Shown one piece after another: positions 57,839 to 64,000 of a stretch of 64,000 nt of DNA. How positions within the stretch are numbered: the first letter of the stretch is position 1; each line of letters begins with the position of its first letter. This DNA comes from Sphingobacterium thalpophilum. GTDB lineage: Bacteria > Bacteroidota > Bacteroidia > Sphingobacteriales > Sphingobacteriaceae. Below the pieces are notes generated by a model, which was not told the DNA's origin, did not search any database, and was given only the letters and a program-made list of their open reading frames with translations. The position numbers and the translations under genes are program-made. The stretch lies in the NCBI RefSeq assembly GCF_038396785.1, contig NZ_CP151087.1:5518001-5582000 (forward strand). The letters are read 5' to 3'.

Positions 57839-58513
57839 ATGGAAGCAAATATTAAAGCAGCCGTTGAGGCAGGTATATTAAATTATGGCAAGGTTGATGG
57901 GATCTCGACTGCCCCGGAATTTCTTGAAAAGATTATTGCCGTATTCAATACGGAAGCAAATTATTTAGAGAAATTAGAACTGTTGGATCAATCTTTTGAT
58001 GATTATCCACTTTTTGATGAGTTGCGTGAGGTTTATGTAGACCTTTTACTCATGAACTTTTTCTCCAATGATGTTTTAAAGCTTGAAGATGACTATTTGG
58101 ATTCCGAGGAATGGGAGGCTATAGAAGATGAAACTATAGATAGGGGAACAGAATTGTTGAATATTTTTCTTTATTTAGGGGAATGCAAGGACGATGAGAT
58201 TGAACCTGAATTGGATGATTTCTTAAAGGAATTTTTATTAGTTGATGAAGATGAATTTCAGGATGAGCATGAAATTTATGAAGATATCATTGCCAATCAA
58301 ATTGTAGTAGATAGCCCGTATGCTGAAATTGCAAAAGTAGGAAAAGGATTAAATCCGAGAAGTGAAGTCTACGAACTTTTTTATCCTATCATGAGCTTCT
58401 TTAGTGAGTTGAAACCATCTGAAAAACAATTTGAAGAGTATGCAGAAGCGTCTTCCAATAAGGCATTTGATATTGCACTTTACCAAATAATTAGTAATTA
58501 CTATAACAAATAA
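57839..58513 (+). CDS. Acidic protein of unknown function
   Basis: 224 residues, strongly acidic, mainly helical, without signal peptide or membrane segment. Notable stretches are L-E-D-D-Y-L-D-S-E-E-W-E-A-I-E-D-E and V-D-E-D-E-F-Q-D-E-H-E. No domain is recognised. It starts 4 bp after the dihydroorotase-like gene and is followed after 5 bp by the DUF4199 gene, so it belongs to a three-gene operon. Possibly a partner of one of these; nothing in the sequence proves it. Confidence 0.75.
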   Translation: MEANIKAAVEAGILNYGKVDGISTAPEFLEKIIAVFNTEANYLEKLELLDQSFDDYPLFDELREVYVDLLLMNFFSNDVLKLEDDYLDSEEWEAIEDETIDRGTELLNIFLYLGECKDDEIEPELDDFLKEFLLVDEDEFQDEHEIYEDIIANQIVVDSPYAEIAKVGKGLNPRSEVYELFYPIMSFFSELKPSEKQFEEYAEASSNKAFDIALYQIISNYYNK

Positions 58514-58518
58514 TTTTT

Positions 58519-59121
58519 ATGGCAGATTCAATCAACCAAAGTAATGTAGGATTTGATGCGGTAATTGACAAAAAGAAAAGTATTATTTACGGTGTTATCC
58601 TGGGAATAATTTCTTTCATTCTCGGATTAGTCGTCTTGTTTGTTGTCAAAGACTTAAATTCCTTTTGGGGGGTAATGTCGATGTCATTTATTGTTAATAC
58701 TGGTCTTTTTGTTATTATTTCTGCGCTTTTCGCTTTCTCTCTTAGGAAAGCAAATGGCGGATACTGGAATTTTTCTATAGCATTAAAATCCATATTTATG
58801 ATGCTTGCTATTTCTACTATTATTTCAACAATTGGGACACAGGCGTATGTTAATTTCATTAATCCAACTTTACAAGAAAAGGTGGTGACACATACAATTA
58901 ATGTTACAATTGAGTATATGGAAAAGAACAATGTGCCGGATGAGGTTATCGATTCAAAAATCGCGGAACTTGAAAAGCAAGTTGATGCTATTGGAAAGAT
59001 AACGCTAGGGCAGGTGCTCAAAGGGTTGGCTATCACGCTGATGTTTCAATTTGTTTTTGCATTACTATTATCAGCCTTGACAAAACGAGAAAAATTGGTG
59101 ATCAAACAAGAGACCAATTAG
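58519..59121 (+). CDS. DUF4199 membrane protein
   Basis: 200 residues with four predicted transmembrane helices (about 22-44, 51-72, 86-108 and 164-186) and a helical loop between the third and fourth that contains E-Y-M-E-K-N-N-V-P-D-E-V-I-D-S-K-I. Length and layout match the Bacteroidota family DUF4199. Function unknown. Third gene of the dihydroorotase-like operon; such an arrangement with a glycosyltransferase downstream is plausible for an envelope role, which is inference only. Confidence 0.85.
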   Translation: MADSINQSNVGFDAVIDKKKSIIYGVILGIISFILGLVVLFVVKDLNSFWGVMSMSFIVNTGLFVIISALFAFSLRKANGGYWNFSIALKSIFMMLAISTIISTIGTQAYVNFINPTLQEKVVTHTINVTIEYMEKNNVPDEVIDSKIAELEKQVDAIGKITLGQVLKGLAITLMFQFVFALLLSALTKREKLVIKQETN

Positions 59122-59148
59122 TGTTTAATAAAATAAAATTGACCCTAT

Positions 59149-59175
59149 AAGGTATTACTGAAAAAGTAATACCTT
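59149..59175 (+). terminator. Hairpin after the DUF4199 gene
   Basis: A perfect 10-bp stem AAGGTATTAC/GTAATACCTT (59149-59158 with 59166-59175) with a 7-nt loop and a short T-run. It separates the dihydroorotase-like operon from the glycosyltransferase genes. Confidence 0.65.
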
Positions 59176-59219
59176 TGTTGGTATTATAATACTACATTTT
59201 TAGCATGATTAACATTCAC

Positions 59220-60170
59220 ATGGATATTTCTGTTGTTGTTCCTTTATTTAATGAAGAAGAATCCTTACCCGAATTGACAGCTTGGATCGACCGCGTTATG
59301 GCGGCCAATCATTTTTCCTATGAAATTATTTTAGTTGATGATGGGAGTAAAGATAATTCTTGGAAAGTTATCGAAGAGTTGAAGTTAAAGAACACGAATA
59401 TTTCTGCGATAAAGTTCCGACGCAATTACGGAAAATCTGCGGCTTTAAATGTAGGCTTTGCTGCTGCACAGGGCGATGTGGTTATTACAATGGATGCAGA
59501 TCTACAGGATAGTCCAGATGAGATTCCTGAACTGTATGATCGGATCGTGAATAAGGGAGCGGATTTAGTATCGGGTTGGAAGCAAAAACGCTATGACCCA
59601 TTGACCAAAACAATCCCAACCAAATTATTCAATGGGGTGACAAGATCGATGTCTGGAATTTATAACCTGCATGATTTTAATTGTGGTCTTAAAGCTTATA
59701 AGAAAGATGTTGTCAAAAACATCGAAGTTTATGGCGAGATGCATCGTTACATCCCTGTTATTGCAAAATGGGCAGGATTTACCAATATACAGGAACAGGT
59801 AGTACAGCATTACCCACGTAAATATGGTACCACCAAATTTGGCCCGGGTCGTTTTGTGAAAGGTTTCTTAGATTTATTATCCATATTTTTTGTCGGGAAA
59901 TTTTCGAAAAGACCGATGCACTTTTTTGGTGTTATGGGCGTGATTAGTTTTCTTGCAGGTTTATTTATCTCCATTTATTTAATTTGCCACAAATTGATGA
60001 GTATCGCCAGCGGCACACCATTTAGAGATATAACAGATCAACCTTTATTTTTCTTTGCGCTGACAGCGATTATTTTGGGAACACAATTATTTCTGACTGG
60101 TTTTTTGGCTGAGTTAGTGTCTAGAAGCAGCTCCGATCGGAATGATTATCAAATTGAGAAAGTCATTTAA
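59220..60170 (+). CDS. Family 2 glycosyltransferase with two membrane helices (GtrB/DPM-like)
   Basis: 316 residues from ATG 59220 (M-D-I-S-V-V-V-P-L-F-N-E-E-E-S-L); ATG 59205 would add five residues. GT-A domain (about 1-220) with I-I-L-V-D-D-G-S-K-D and the D-A-D-L-Q-D metal motif, then two C-terminal membrane helices (about 232-256 and 276-300). This is the polyprenyl-phosphate glycosyltransferase architecture (GtrB, ArnC, DPM1 relatives), which transfers a sugar from a nucleotide to undecaprenyl phosphate at the inner membrane. Sugar unknown. The next glycosyltransferase starts 6 bp after its stop. Confidence 0.92.
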   Translation: MDISVVVPLFNEEESLPELTAWIDRVMAANHFSYEIILVDDGSKDNSWKVIEELKLKNTNISAIKFRRNYGKSAALNVGFAAAQGDVVITMDADLQDSPDEIPELYDRIVNKGADLVSGWKQKRYDPLTKTIPTKLFNGVTRSMSGIYNLHDFNCGLKAYKKDVVKNIEVYGEMHRYIPVIAKWAGFTNIQEQVVQHYPRKYGTTKFGPGRFVKGFLDLLSIFFVGKFSKRPMHFFGVMGVISFLAGLFISIYLICHKLMSIASGTPFRDITDQPLFFFALTAIILGTQLFLTGFLAELVSRSSSDRNDYQIEKVI

Positions 60171-60176
60171 TTAATT

Positions 60177-61304
60177 ATGCGAATTGTGATTTTAGGGTCC
60201 GCTTATCCGTTAAGGGGCGGTGGGATAGCATCTTTTAATGAACGATTGGCATTTCACTTTCAGGAAGCAGGGCATGAAGTGGACATCTATTCTTTCAGCT
60301 TACAGTATCCTAATTTCCTTTTTCCCGGAAAGTCTCAATATTCGGATGAGCCAGCACCAACTGGCCTTCATATTAAGACCACGGTCAATTCCATTAATCC
60401 ATTTAATTGGATTAAGGTAGGTAAAGAACTAAAAAAGGCAAATTATGATTTGCTTATTGTACGATTTTGGATGCCGTTTTTTGGACCTTGTTTGGGAACA
60501 ATTCAACGACAAGTTCGAAAAAATAAACATACTAAGATTGTATGCATCGCTGATAATATCATTCCTCATGAACAACGGATAGGGGATAGCTTATTGATTC
60601 GTTATTTTTTAAAGTCTGTTGATGCTTGTCTCACCATGAGTAAAAGTGTGCTGGCAGATCTGAAAATGTTAAGCCCGAAAATGCCAGCGGTATATACGCC
60701 GCATCCACTCTATGATAACTATGGTGTACATCAGAGTAAAAAGGAAGCACGTCGATTACTTAAGATTGCCGAGGGGGATAAAGTCGTATTGTTTTTTGGT
60801 TTTATTCGTCAATACAAGGGTTTGGATATCCTCCTGGAGGCATTGGCTGATCCCAGAATACGTACCCTTGGGGTGAAATTGCTGCTCGCAGGCGAATTTT
60901 ATGGTGACCCTGCTCCTTATTTGAACCTTATAAAAAAGTATAAACTGGAAGAGTTTATTTTTATGCATACTGATTTTATTCCTAATCAGGAGGTCGGAAG
61001 GTATTTTTCAGCGGCAGATTGTGTGGTCTTGCCCTATCGGAGTGCTACACAGAGTGGAATTACGCAGGTTGCTTATCATTTTGATTTACCGATGATTGTC
61101 AGTAACGTTGGGGGATTGCCTGAATTAGTTCAGCATGAGTATGTTGGTTATGTCGTGGAACCTGATGCCCGTCAAATGGCCGACGGTATTTTTTCATTTT
61201 ACCACTACAATAAAGAAGAGCAATTTAGAACAAATATTATTGACGAGAAAAAGAAATATAGCTGGGATACTTTTGGCAATGAACTCCTTAAGTTGGTCGA
61301 TTGA
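60177..61304 (+). CDS. Family 4 glycosyltransferase
   Basis: 375 residues, GT-B fold. The glycine-rich N-terminal loop is P-L-R-G-G-G-I-A-S-F-N; the C-terminal nucleotide-sugar domain has L-F-F-G-F-I-R-Q-Y-K-G-L-D-I-L-L-E-A and Y-R-S-A-T-Q-S-G-I-T-Q-V-A-Y, with the E-x-x-x-x-x-x-E type region around S-A-T-Q-S-G. Coupled by spacing to the family 2 enzyme, so both probably act on the same lipid-linked glycan or cell-surface polysaccharide. Substrate unknown. Confidence 0.92.
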   Translation: MRIVILGSAYPLRGGGIASFNERLAFHFQEAGHEVDIYSFSLQYPNFLFPGKSQYSDEPAPTGLHIKTTVNSINPFNWIKVGKELKKANYDLLIVRFWMPFFGPCLGTIQRQVRKNKHTKIVCIADNIIPHEQRIGDSLLIRYFLKSVDACLTMSKSVLADLKMLSPKMPAVYTPHPLYDNYGVHQSKKEARRLLKIAEGDKVVLFFGFIRQYKGLDILLEALADPRIRTLGVKLLLAGEFYGDPAPYLNLIKKYKLEEFIFMHTDFIPNQEVGRYFSAADCVVLPYRSATQSGITQVAYHFDLPMIVSNVGGLPELVQHEYVGYVVEPDARQMADGIFSFYHYNKEEQFRTNIIDEKKKYSWDTFGNELLKLVD

Positions 61305-61322
61305 TTGACATTCGTGATTTTA

Positions 61323-61354
61323 TTTGTATATAAAATCAAATTTATCTAAGTTTG
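61323..61354 (+). promoter_or_regulatory. Promoter of the 90-residue/MBL operon
   Basis: TTTG (61323-61326), 20 nt, TAAGTTTG (61347-61354). The spacer starts TATATAAAATC and ends AAATTTATC, nearly identical to the promoters at 36256 and 11740. Confidence 0.82.
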
Positions 61355-61378
61355 GGAGACTGAGGTAGAAATTTAAAA

Positions 61379-61383
61379 GGAGG
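61379..61383 (+). promoter_or_regulatory. Strong Shine-Dalgarno site before a TTG start
   Basis: GGAGG lies 7 nt before the TTG at 61391, within AAAGGAGGAGA. Such canonical sites are rare in this window and this one decides the choice of a TTG start, since no ATG is available in the frame. Confidence 0.75.
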
Positions 61384-61390
61384 AGAGATT

Positions 61391-61663
61391 TTGTTACCGT
61401 TTACACAAAGCAGTTTAACGAAAATAGAGGAGTTTTTCAAAGAGCAGGGGTATAAAGTGAGGTACGAGAAAGGTTCCTTTCGTACCGGTGCCTGTATGTT
61501 GCAGACGACAAAAGTGGTCGTAGTCAATAAGTTTTCGAATCTTGAAATAAAAATCCAGTCACTGTGGAATATATTACTGGATATTGATATTGATTCGGAG
61601 GTTATTTCTGAAAAATTTCTTCCACTATATGAAGATGTGTTGAAATCAAAAATTGTAGCTTGA
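61391..61663 (+). CDS. Small conserved-type protein of unknown function
   Basis: 90 residues starting at TTG (L-P-F-T-Q-S-S-L-T-K-I-E-E-F-F). Soluble, mixed alpha/beta, with Y-K-V-R-Y-E-K-G-S-F-R-T-G-A-C and K-V-V-V-V-N-K-F. No domain recognised. It has a good promoter and a strong Shine-Dalgarno site, and its stop overlaps the TTG start of the MBL-fold gene (TTGA at 61660-61663), so the two are translationally coupled and probably functionally linked. Confidence 0.75.
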   Translation: MLPFTQSSLTKIEEFFKEQGYKVRYEKGSFRTGACMLQTTKVVVVNKFSNLEIKIQSLWNILLDIDIDSEVISEKFLPLYEDVLKSKIVA

Positions 61664-62427
61664 GAATAACATTTTTAGGAACCGGAACATCACAAGGGGT
61701 GCCAGTAATAGCATGCCAATGTCAGGTCTGTCAATCTGAAGACAAACGTGATAAGAGATTACGTTCTTCTATTCTTATTGAATACAATCAGCATACATTG
61801 GTTGTCGATACCGGTCCTGATTTTAGATACCAGATGCTGCGCGAGAAAGTTATGCATTTGGACGCCGTATTAATGACGCACTCACATAAAGATCATATTG
61901 CGGGACTGGACGATGTTAGAGCGTTTAATTATCAGCAGCATAGTTCTATTTCAATTTATGGCACCGAAGCACTTCATGAAGCACTAAAGCGTGAATTTTA
62001 TTATGCATTTACGGAAATTAAATACCCAGGAGCGCCTAGACTGGATTTGGAAGAGATAAAGGCTGGTGTGCCATTGTCTTTATTCGGAAAGGAAATTATG
62101 CCTATCGAGGTCCTGCATTATAAAATGCCTGTGTTGGGCTTTAGAATTGGAGATTTCGCCTATATTACTGATGCGAAGTTCATTTCTGACGAATCAAGAA
62201 AATTATTGGAAGGAGTAAAGATTCTTGTCGTAAATGCTTTACAGAAGGAATCTCATATTTCACATTTAACGTTGGAAGAGGCGATTGAATTTGCCGATGA
62301 TATTCATGCCGACAAAACCTATTTTACACATATTGGGCATCGAATGGGATTGCATGAAGTTGTTTCAGGAGAATTGCCCGAAAATATGTTTCTAGCCTAT
62401 GACAGATTACAGTTGGATATAACCTAA
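61660..62427 (+). CDS. MBL-fold metallo-hydrolase (PhnP-like)
   Basis: 255 residues from a TTG start that overlaps the preceding stop. The N-terminus R-I-T-F-L-G-T-G-T-S-Q-G-V-P and the metal motif T-H-S-H-K-D-H-I-A-G are diagnostic of the metallo-beta-lactamase fold; a zinc-type C-x-C-x-x-C (C-Q-C-Q-V-C) near residue 20 and G-H-R-M-G-L-H near the end resemble PhnP/RNase Z-like phosphodiesterases. A cyclic phosphate phosphodiesterase role is the best guess. No phn genes are nearby. Confidence 0.9.
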   Translation: MRITFLGTGTSQGVPVIACQCQVCQSEDKRDKRLRSSILIEYNQHTLVVDTGPDFRYQMLREKVMHLDAVLMTHSHKDHIAGLDDVRAFNYQQHSSISIYGTEALHEALKREFYYAFTEIKYPGAPRLDLEEIKAGVPLSLFGKEIMPIEVLHYKMPVLGFRIGDFAYITDAKFISDESRKLLEGVKILVVNALQKESHISHLTLEEAIEFADDIHADKTYFTHIGHRMGLHEVVSGELPENMFLAYDRLQLDIT

Positions 62428-62505
62428 TCTATTTAATATAAAACTATAGTCCTTTTTTCGTTGTTATACCTATAAAAAATAAATTAGGTATTAAATTATA
62501 AGGAA

Positions 62506-62661
62506 ATGGGAAATTTACTGTACATCATCGCCGTTATTTTAGTTATCATTTGGACGATAAGCTTTTTTGGAGGTTATGCGGCTGGAAATAATATCATCCA
62601 CATTCTTTTGGTGATTGCAATTATCGTTGTATTACTACGTGTTATTCGTGGCAATGCTTAA
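62506..62661 (+). CDS. Small lmo0937-type membrane protein
   Basis: 51 residues: M-G-N-L-L-Y-I-I-A-V-I-L-V-I-I-W (first helix), a turn F-F-G-G-Y-A-A-G-N-N, and a second helix I-H-I-L-L-V-I-A-I-I-V-V-L-L-R-V-I-R-G. This two-helix hairpin with an internal G-Y-x-A-G and a basic end is the lmo0937/DUF5670 pattern. Function unknown; relatives are often induced by stress. It sits 79 bp after the MBL gene and its stop lies 5 bp before that of the convergent ispD. Confidence 0.85.
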   Translation: MGNLLYIIAVILVIIWTISFFGGYAAGNNIIHILLVIAIIVVLLRVIRGNA

Positions 62662-62665
62662 CCAT

Positions 62666-63349
62666 TTAAATTAGTTTTAAATAAAGTTGGGCAATTTGTA
62701 AGTCTTGGGGATAGGTGATTTTTATATTCTTAGAATCACCTTCAACAATATAAATACTTTTGCCCGTTTTTTCGACCACTGAAGCATCATCTGTAAAAAG
62801 TGGATCTTCATCTTGTTGGTAGGATTTTAACAACAATGCTCCGAGGAAGACTTGTGGAGTTTGTATCAGCCAAATCTGATTTCTATCTGTGGCGGTATTT
62901 GTGGATATATTTCCTAAACGCACCGATTCAACACTCTTTTGTGCCAATACAATTGCTTGGTGTTCGTAAGCTCCCTGAAAAGCCTTTCTAATTAAATCGT
63001 CCGAAATAATCGGACGAGCTCCATCGTGTACGGCGATGTAATCTTTAGGACCAATGTCGAAGTTTTGTTTAATGTAGTCTATACCGTTCTTTACGCTTTC
63101 GAAACGAGTTTTTCCGCCAAATGCAATATGTATTGGTCTGTCAAACTGATACTTTACACATAACTGGTTCCAATAGCTTTCCATTGCTTCACTGATTACC
63201 AAGATAACTTCTGAAATGGTGTTGGATTGATAGAAGCGATCAATAGTATGCATCACGATCGGCAGCCCATCCAAGTTAAGAAACTGCTTTGGAAGATCGC
63301 TTTTCATCCTGTTTCCGATTCCTGCAGCAACGATTATGGCAAAATTCAT
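62666..63349 (-). CDS. ispD: 2-C-methyl-D-erythritol 4-phosphate cytidylyltransferase
   Basis: 227 residues, full length. Third step of the non-mevalonate isoprenoid pathway: MEP plus CTP to CDP-ME. Seen: the nucleotide loop I-V-A-A-G-I-G-N-R-M-K-S-D-L-P-K-Q-F, V-H-D-G-A-R-P at mid-protein, and Q-T-P-Q-V-F and T-D-D-A-S-V-V-E near the C-terminus. The start segment V-A-A-G-I-G-N-R has the expected basic residues. A terminator for queA lies upstream, so ispD needs its own promoter, which I do not see. Confidence 0.97.
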   Translation of the reverse strand: MNFAIIVAAGIGNRMKSDLPKQFLNLDGLPIVMHTIDRFYQSNTISEVILVISEAMESYWNQLCVKYQFDRPIHIAFGGKTRFESVKNGIDYIKQNFDIGPKDYIAVHDGARPIISDDLIRKAFQGAYEHQAIVLAQKSVESVRLGNISTNTATDRNQIWLIQTPQVFLGALLLKSYQQDEDPLFTDDASVVEKTGKSIYIVEGDSKNIKITYPQDLQIAQLYLKLI

Positions 63350-63377
63350 GTTATTATTGAAGGGTTTTTATTTAAAA

Positions 63378-63411
63378 AAAACGTGGATAGTTATGAAGCC
63401 ATCCACGTTTT
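63378..63411 (-). terminator. Terminator of queA
   Basis: An 11-bp stem AAAACGTGGAT/ATCCACGTTTT (63378-63388 with 63401-63411) with a 12-nt loop lies 22 bp after the queA stop and is followed by T-rich sequence on the minus strand. Confidence 0.85.
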
Positions 63412-63433
63412 CTGTTTTTGTTATATCAAATCA

Positions 63434-64000
63434 TTAGATAATTAACATGGCATCACCATAGCTATAGAATCTGTATTTTTCTTTTACTGCAACTTCGTAT
63501 GCATTCATGACGTTTTCGTAACCAGCGAAAGCAGCAATCATCACCAAAAGTGTAGATTCTGGCGTGTGGAAGTTTGTAATCATCGAGTTTGCAATACTGA
63601 AATCGTAAGGAGGGTAGATGAACTTACTGGTCCAGTCAGAAGCCGCTTTTAAGTGATGGTCTGCAGAAACAGAAGATTCTATTGCACGCATAGAAGTCGT
63701 TCCTACAGCACACACACGACGTTTGTTATCGATAGCTTTATTAACAACGCGCGCAGCCTCATCAGTGATGATAAACTGTTCGGAATCCATCTTATGTTTG
63801 GTTAAATCTTCGACTTCAACGGTACGGAAAGTTCCAAGCCCAACGTGAAGAGTAACTTCTGCAAAATCAACGCCTTTTAGTTCCAAGCGTTTCATTAACT
63901 CTCTGGAGAAGTGAAGTCCCGCTGTAGGTGCAGCGACAGCCCCTTCATTTTTTGCATAGATTGTTTGATAACGGAATTTATCTTCCGGTGTAGCTTTACG
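63434..64000 (-). CDS. queA: S-adenosylmethionine:tRNA ribosyltransferase-isomerase (3' part)
   Basis: The frame is open to the window edge and continues upstream of it, so only the C-terminal 188 residues are visible. QueA transfers and isomerises the ribose of SAM to 7-aminomethyl-7-deazaguanine in tRNA to form epoxyqueuosine. Diagnostic: Y-Q-T-I-Y-A-K, G-A-V-A-A-P-T-A-G-L-H-F-S, L-H-V-G-L-G-T-F-R-T-V, A-V-G-T-T-S-M-R, and M-I-T-N-F-H-T-P-E-S-T-L-L-V-M. No preQ0/preQ1 genes are visible in the window. Confidence 0.97.
   Translation of the reverse strand, partial: RKATPEDKFRYQTIYAKNEGAVAAPTAGLHFSRELMKRLELKGVDFAEVTLHVGLGTFRTVEVEDLTKHKMDSEQFIITDEAARVVNKAIDNKRRVCAVGTTSMRAIESSVSADHHLKAASDWTSKFIYPPYDFSIANSMITNFHTPESTLLVMIAAFAGYENVMNAYEVAVKEKYRFYSYGDAMLII

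Noticed and set aside
1..64000. CRISPR arrays, prophage, restriction or other defence genes, biosynthetic clusters
   Set aside because: No regularly spaced repeats and no signature genes were seen anywhere in the window apart from the lone XRE-S24/GIY-YIG pair.

Overview
The window looks like a piece of chromosome from a Bacteroidota bacterium of the Sphingobacteriaceae (Sphingobacterium or a close relative). The evidence is the AT-rich sequence, promoters of the Bacteroidota type (TTG or TTTG, about 20 nt, then TAnnTTTG), almost no Shine-Dalgarno sites, and many family-level markers of this phylum: DUF3810, DUF4905, DUF4397 lipoprotein, DUF2851, DUF4199, UPF0213-like GIY-YIG, an IF-2 with a long disordered N-terminus, and an ISAon1-type insertion sequence. 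No ribosomal RNA, CRISPR array, prophage, biosynthetic cluster or recognisable defence island is visible; most of it is ordinary housekeeping sequence with two insertion sequences.

Layout. 1-6.2 kb: nucleoid-associated protein, DUF3810 membrane protein, a small secreted protein, lpxB, an IS110-family element (about 4.31-5.72 kb) with a candidate bridge-RNA region, and the divisome protein FtsB/DivIC. 6.2-14.7 kb: DUF4397 lipoprotein, YkvA, purH, uridine kinase, LysM protein, DUF4905, a FadL-like outer-membrane protein and a Gly/Trp/Tyr-rich lipoprotein. 14.9-24.6 kb: proS, a YeeZ-like SDR, a DeoR regulator, the agmatine-to-putrescine pair aguB/aguA, rpoN and a class A penicillin-binding protein. 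24.7-31.1 kb: a GIY-YIG-like protein divergent from an XRE-S24 repressor, then rimP-nusA-infB behind two tandem promoters and a leader terminator. 31.1-36 kb: VOC protein, old yellow enzyme, SDR, NUDIX, pyrE, SRPBCC and a Tat-exported superoxide dismutase.

36.3-44 kb is catabolic: a ferredoxin-reductase of the PaaE type, acetoacetate-CoA ligase, an acyl-CoA carboxylase beta subunit, acyl-CoA dehydrogenase, HMG-CoA lyase and a crotonase. The set resembles leucine degradation ending in acetoacetate, but the carboxylase alpha subunit is absent and catalytic residues of the dehydrogenase and crotonase deviate from the textbook enzymes. 45.2-48.1 kb is a YtrA-type ABC operon (ATPase, permease, GntR regulator, anchored GIN-like protein). 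48.2-51.4 kb holds a LacI regulator, a small lipoprotein gene interrupted by an amber codon, an ISL3/ISAon1 element with a perfect 8-bp target duplication, and tRNA-Lys(TTT). 51.5-64 kb: prmC divergent from ribD, DUF2851, ankyrin protein, ubiX, a dihydroorotase homologue lacking metal ligands, DUF4199, two glycosyltransferases, an MBL-fold hydrolase, a small lmo0937-type membrane protein, ispD and the 3' part of queA.

The most interesting signals are regulatory. Six genes have a TAnnTTTG box ending 4-5 nt before ATG, which predicts leaderless mRNAs. Five promoters share far more than the -33/-7 boxes. Terminator hairpins sit inside the leaders of rimP-nusA-infB and ubiX.
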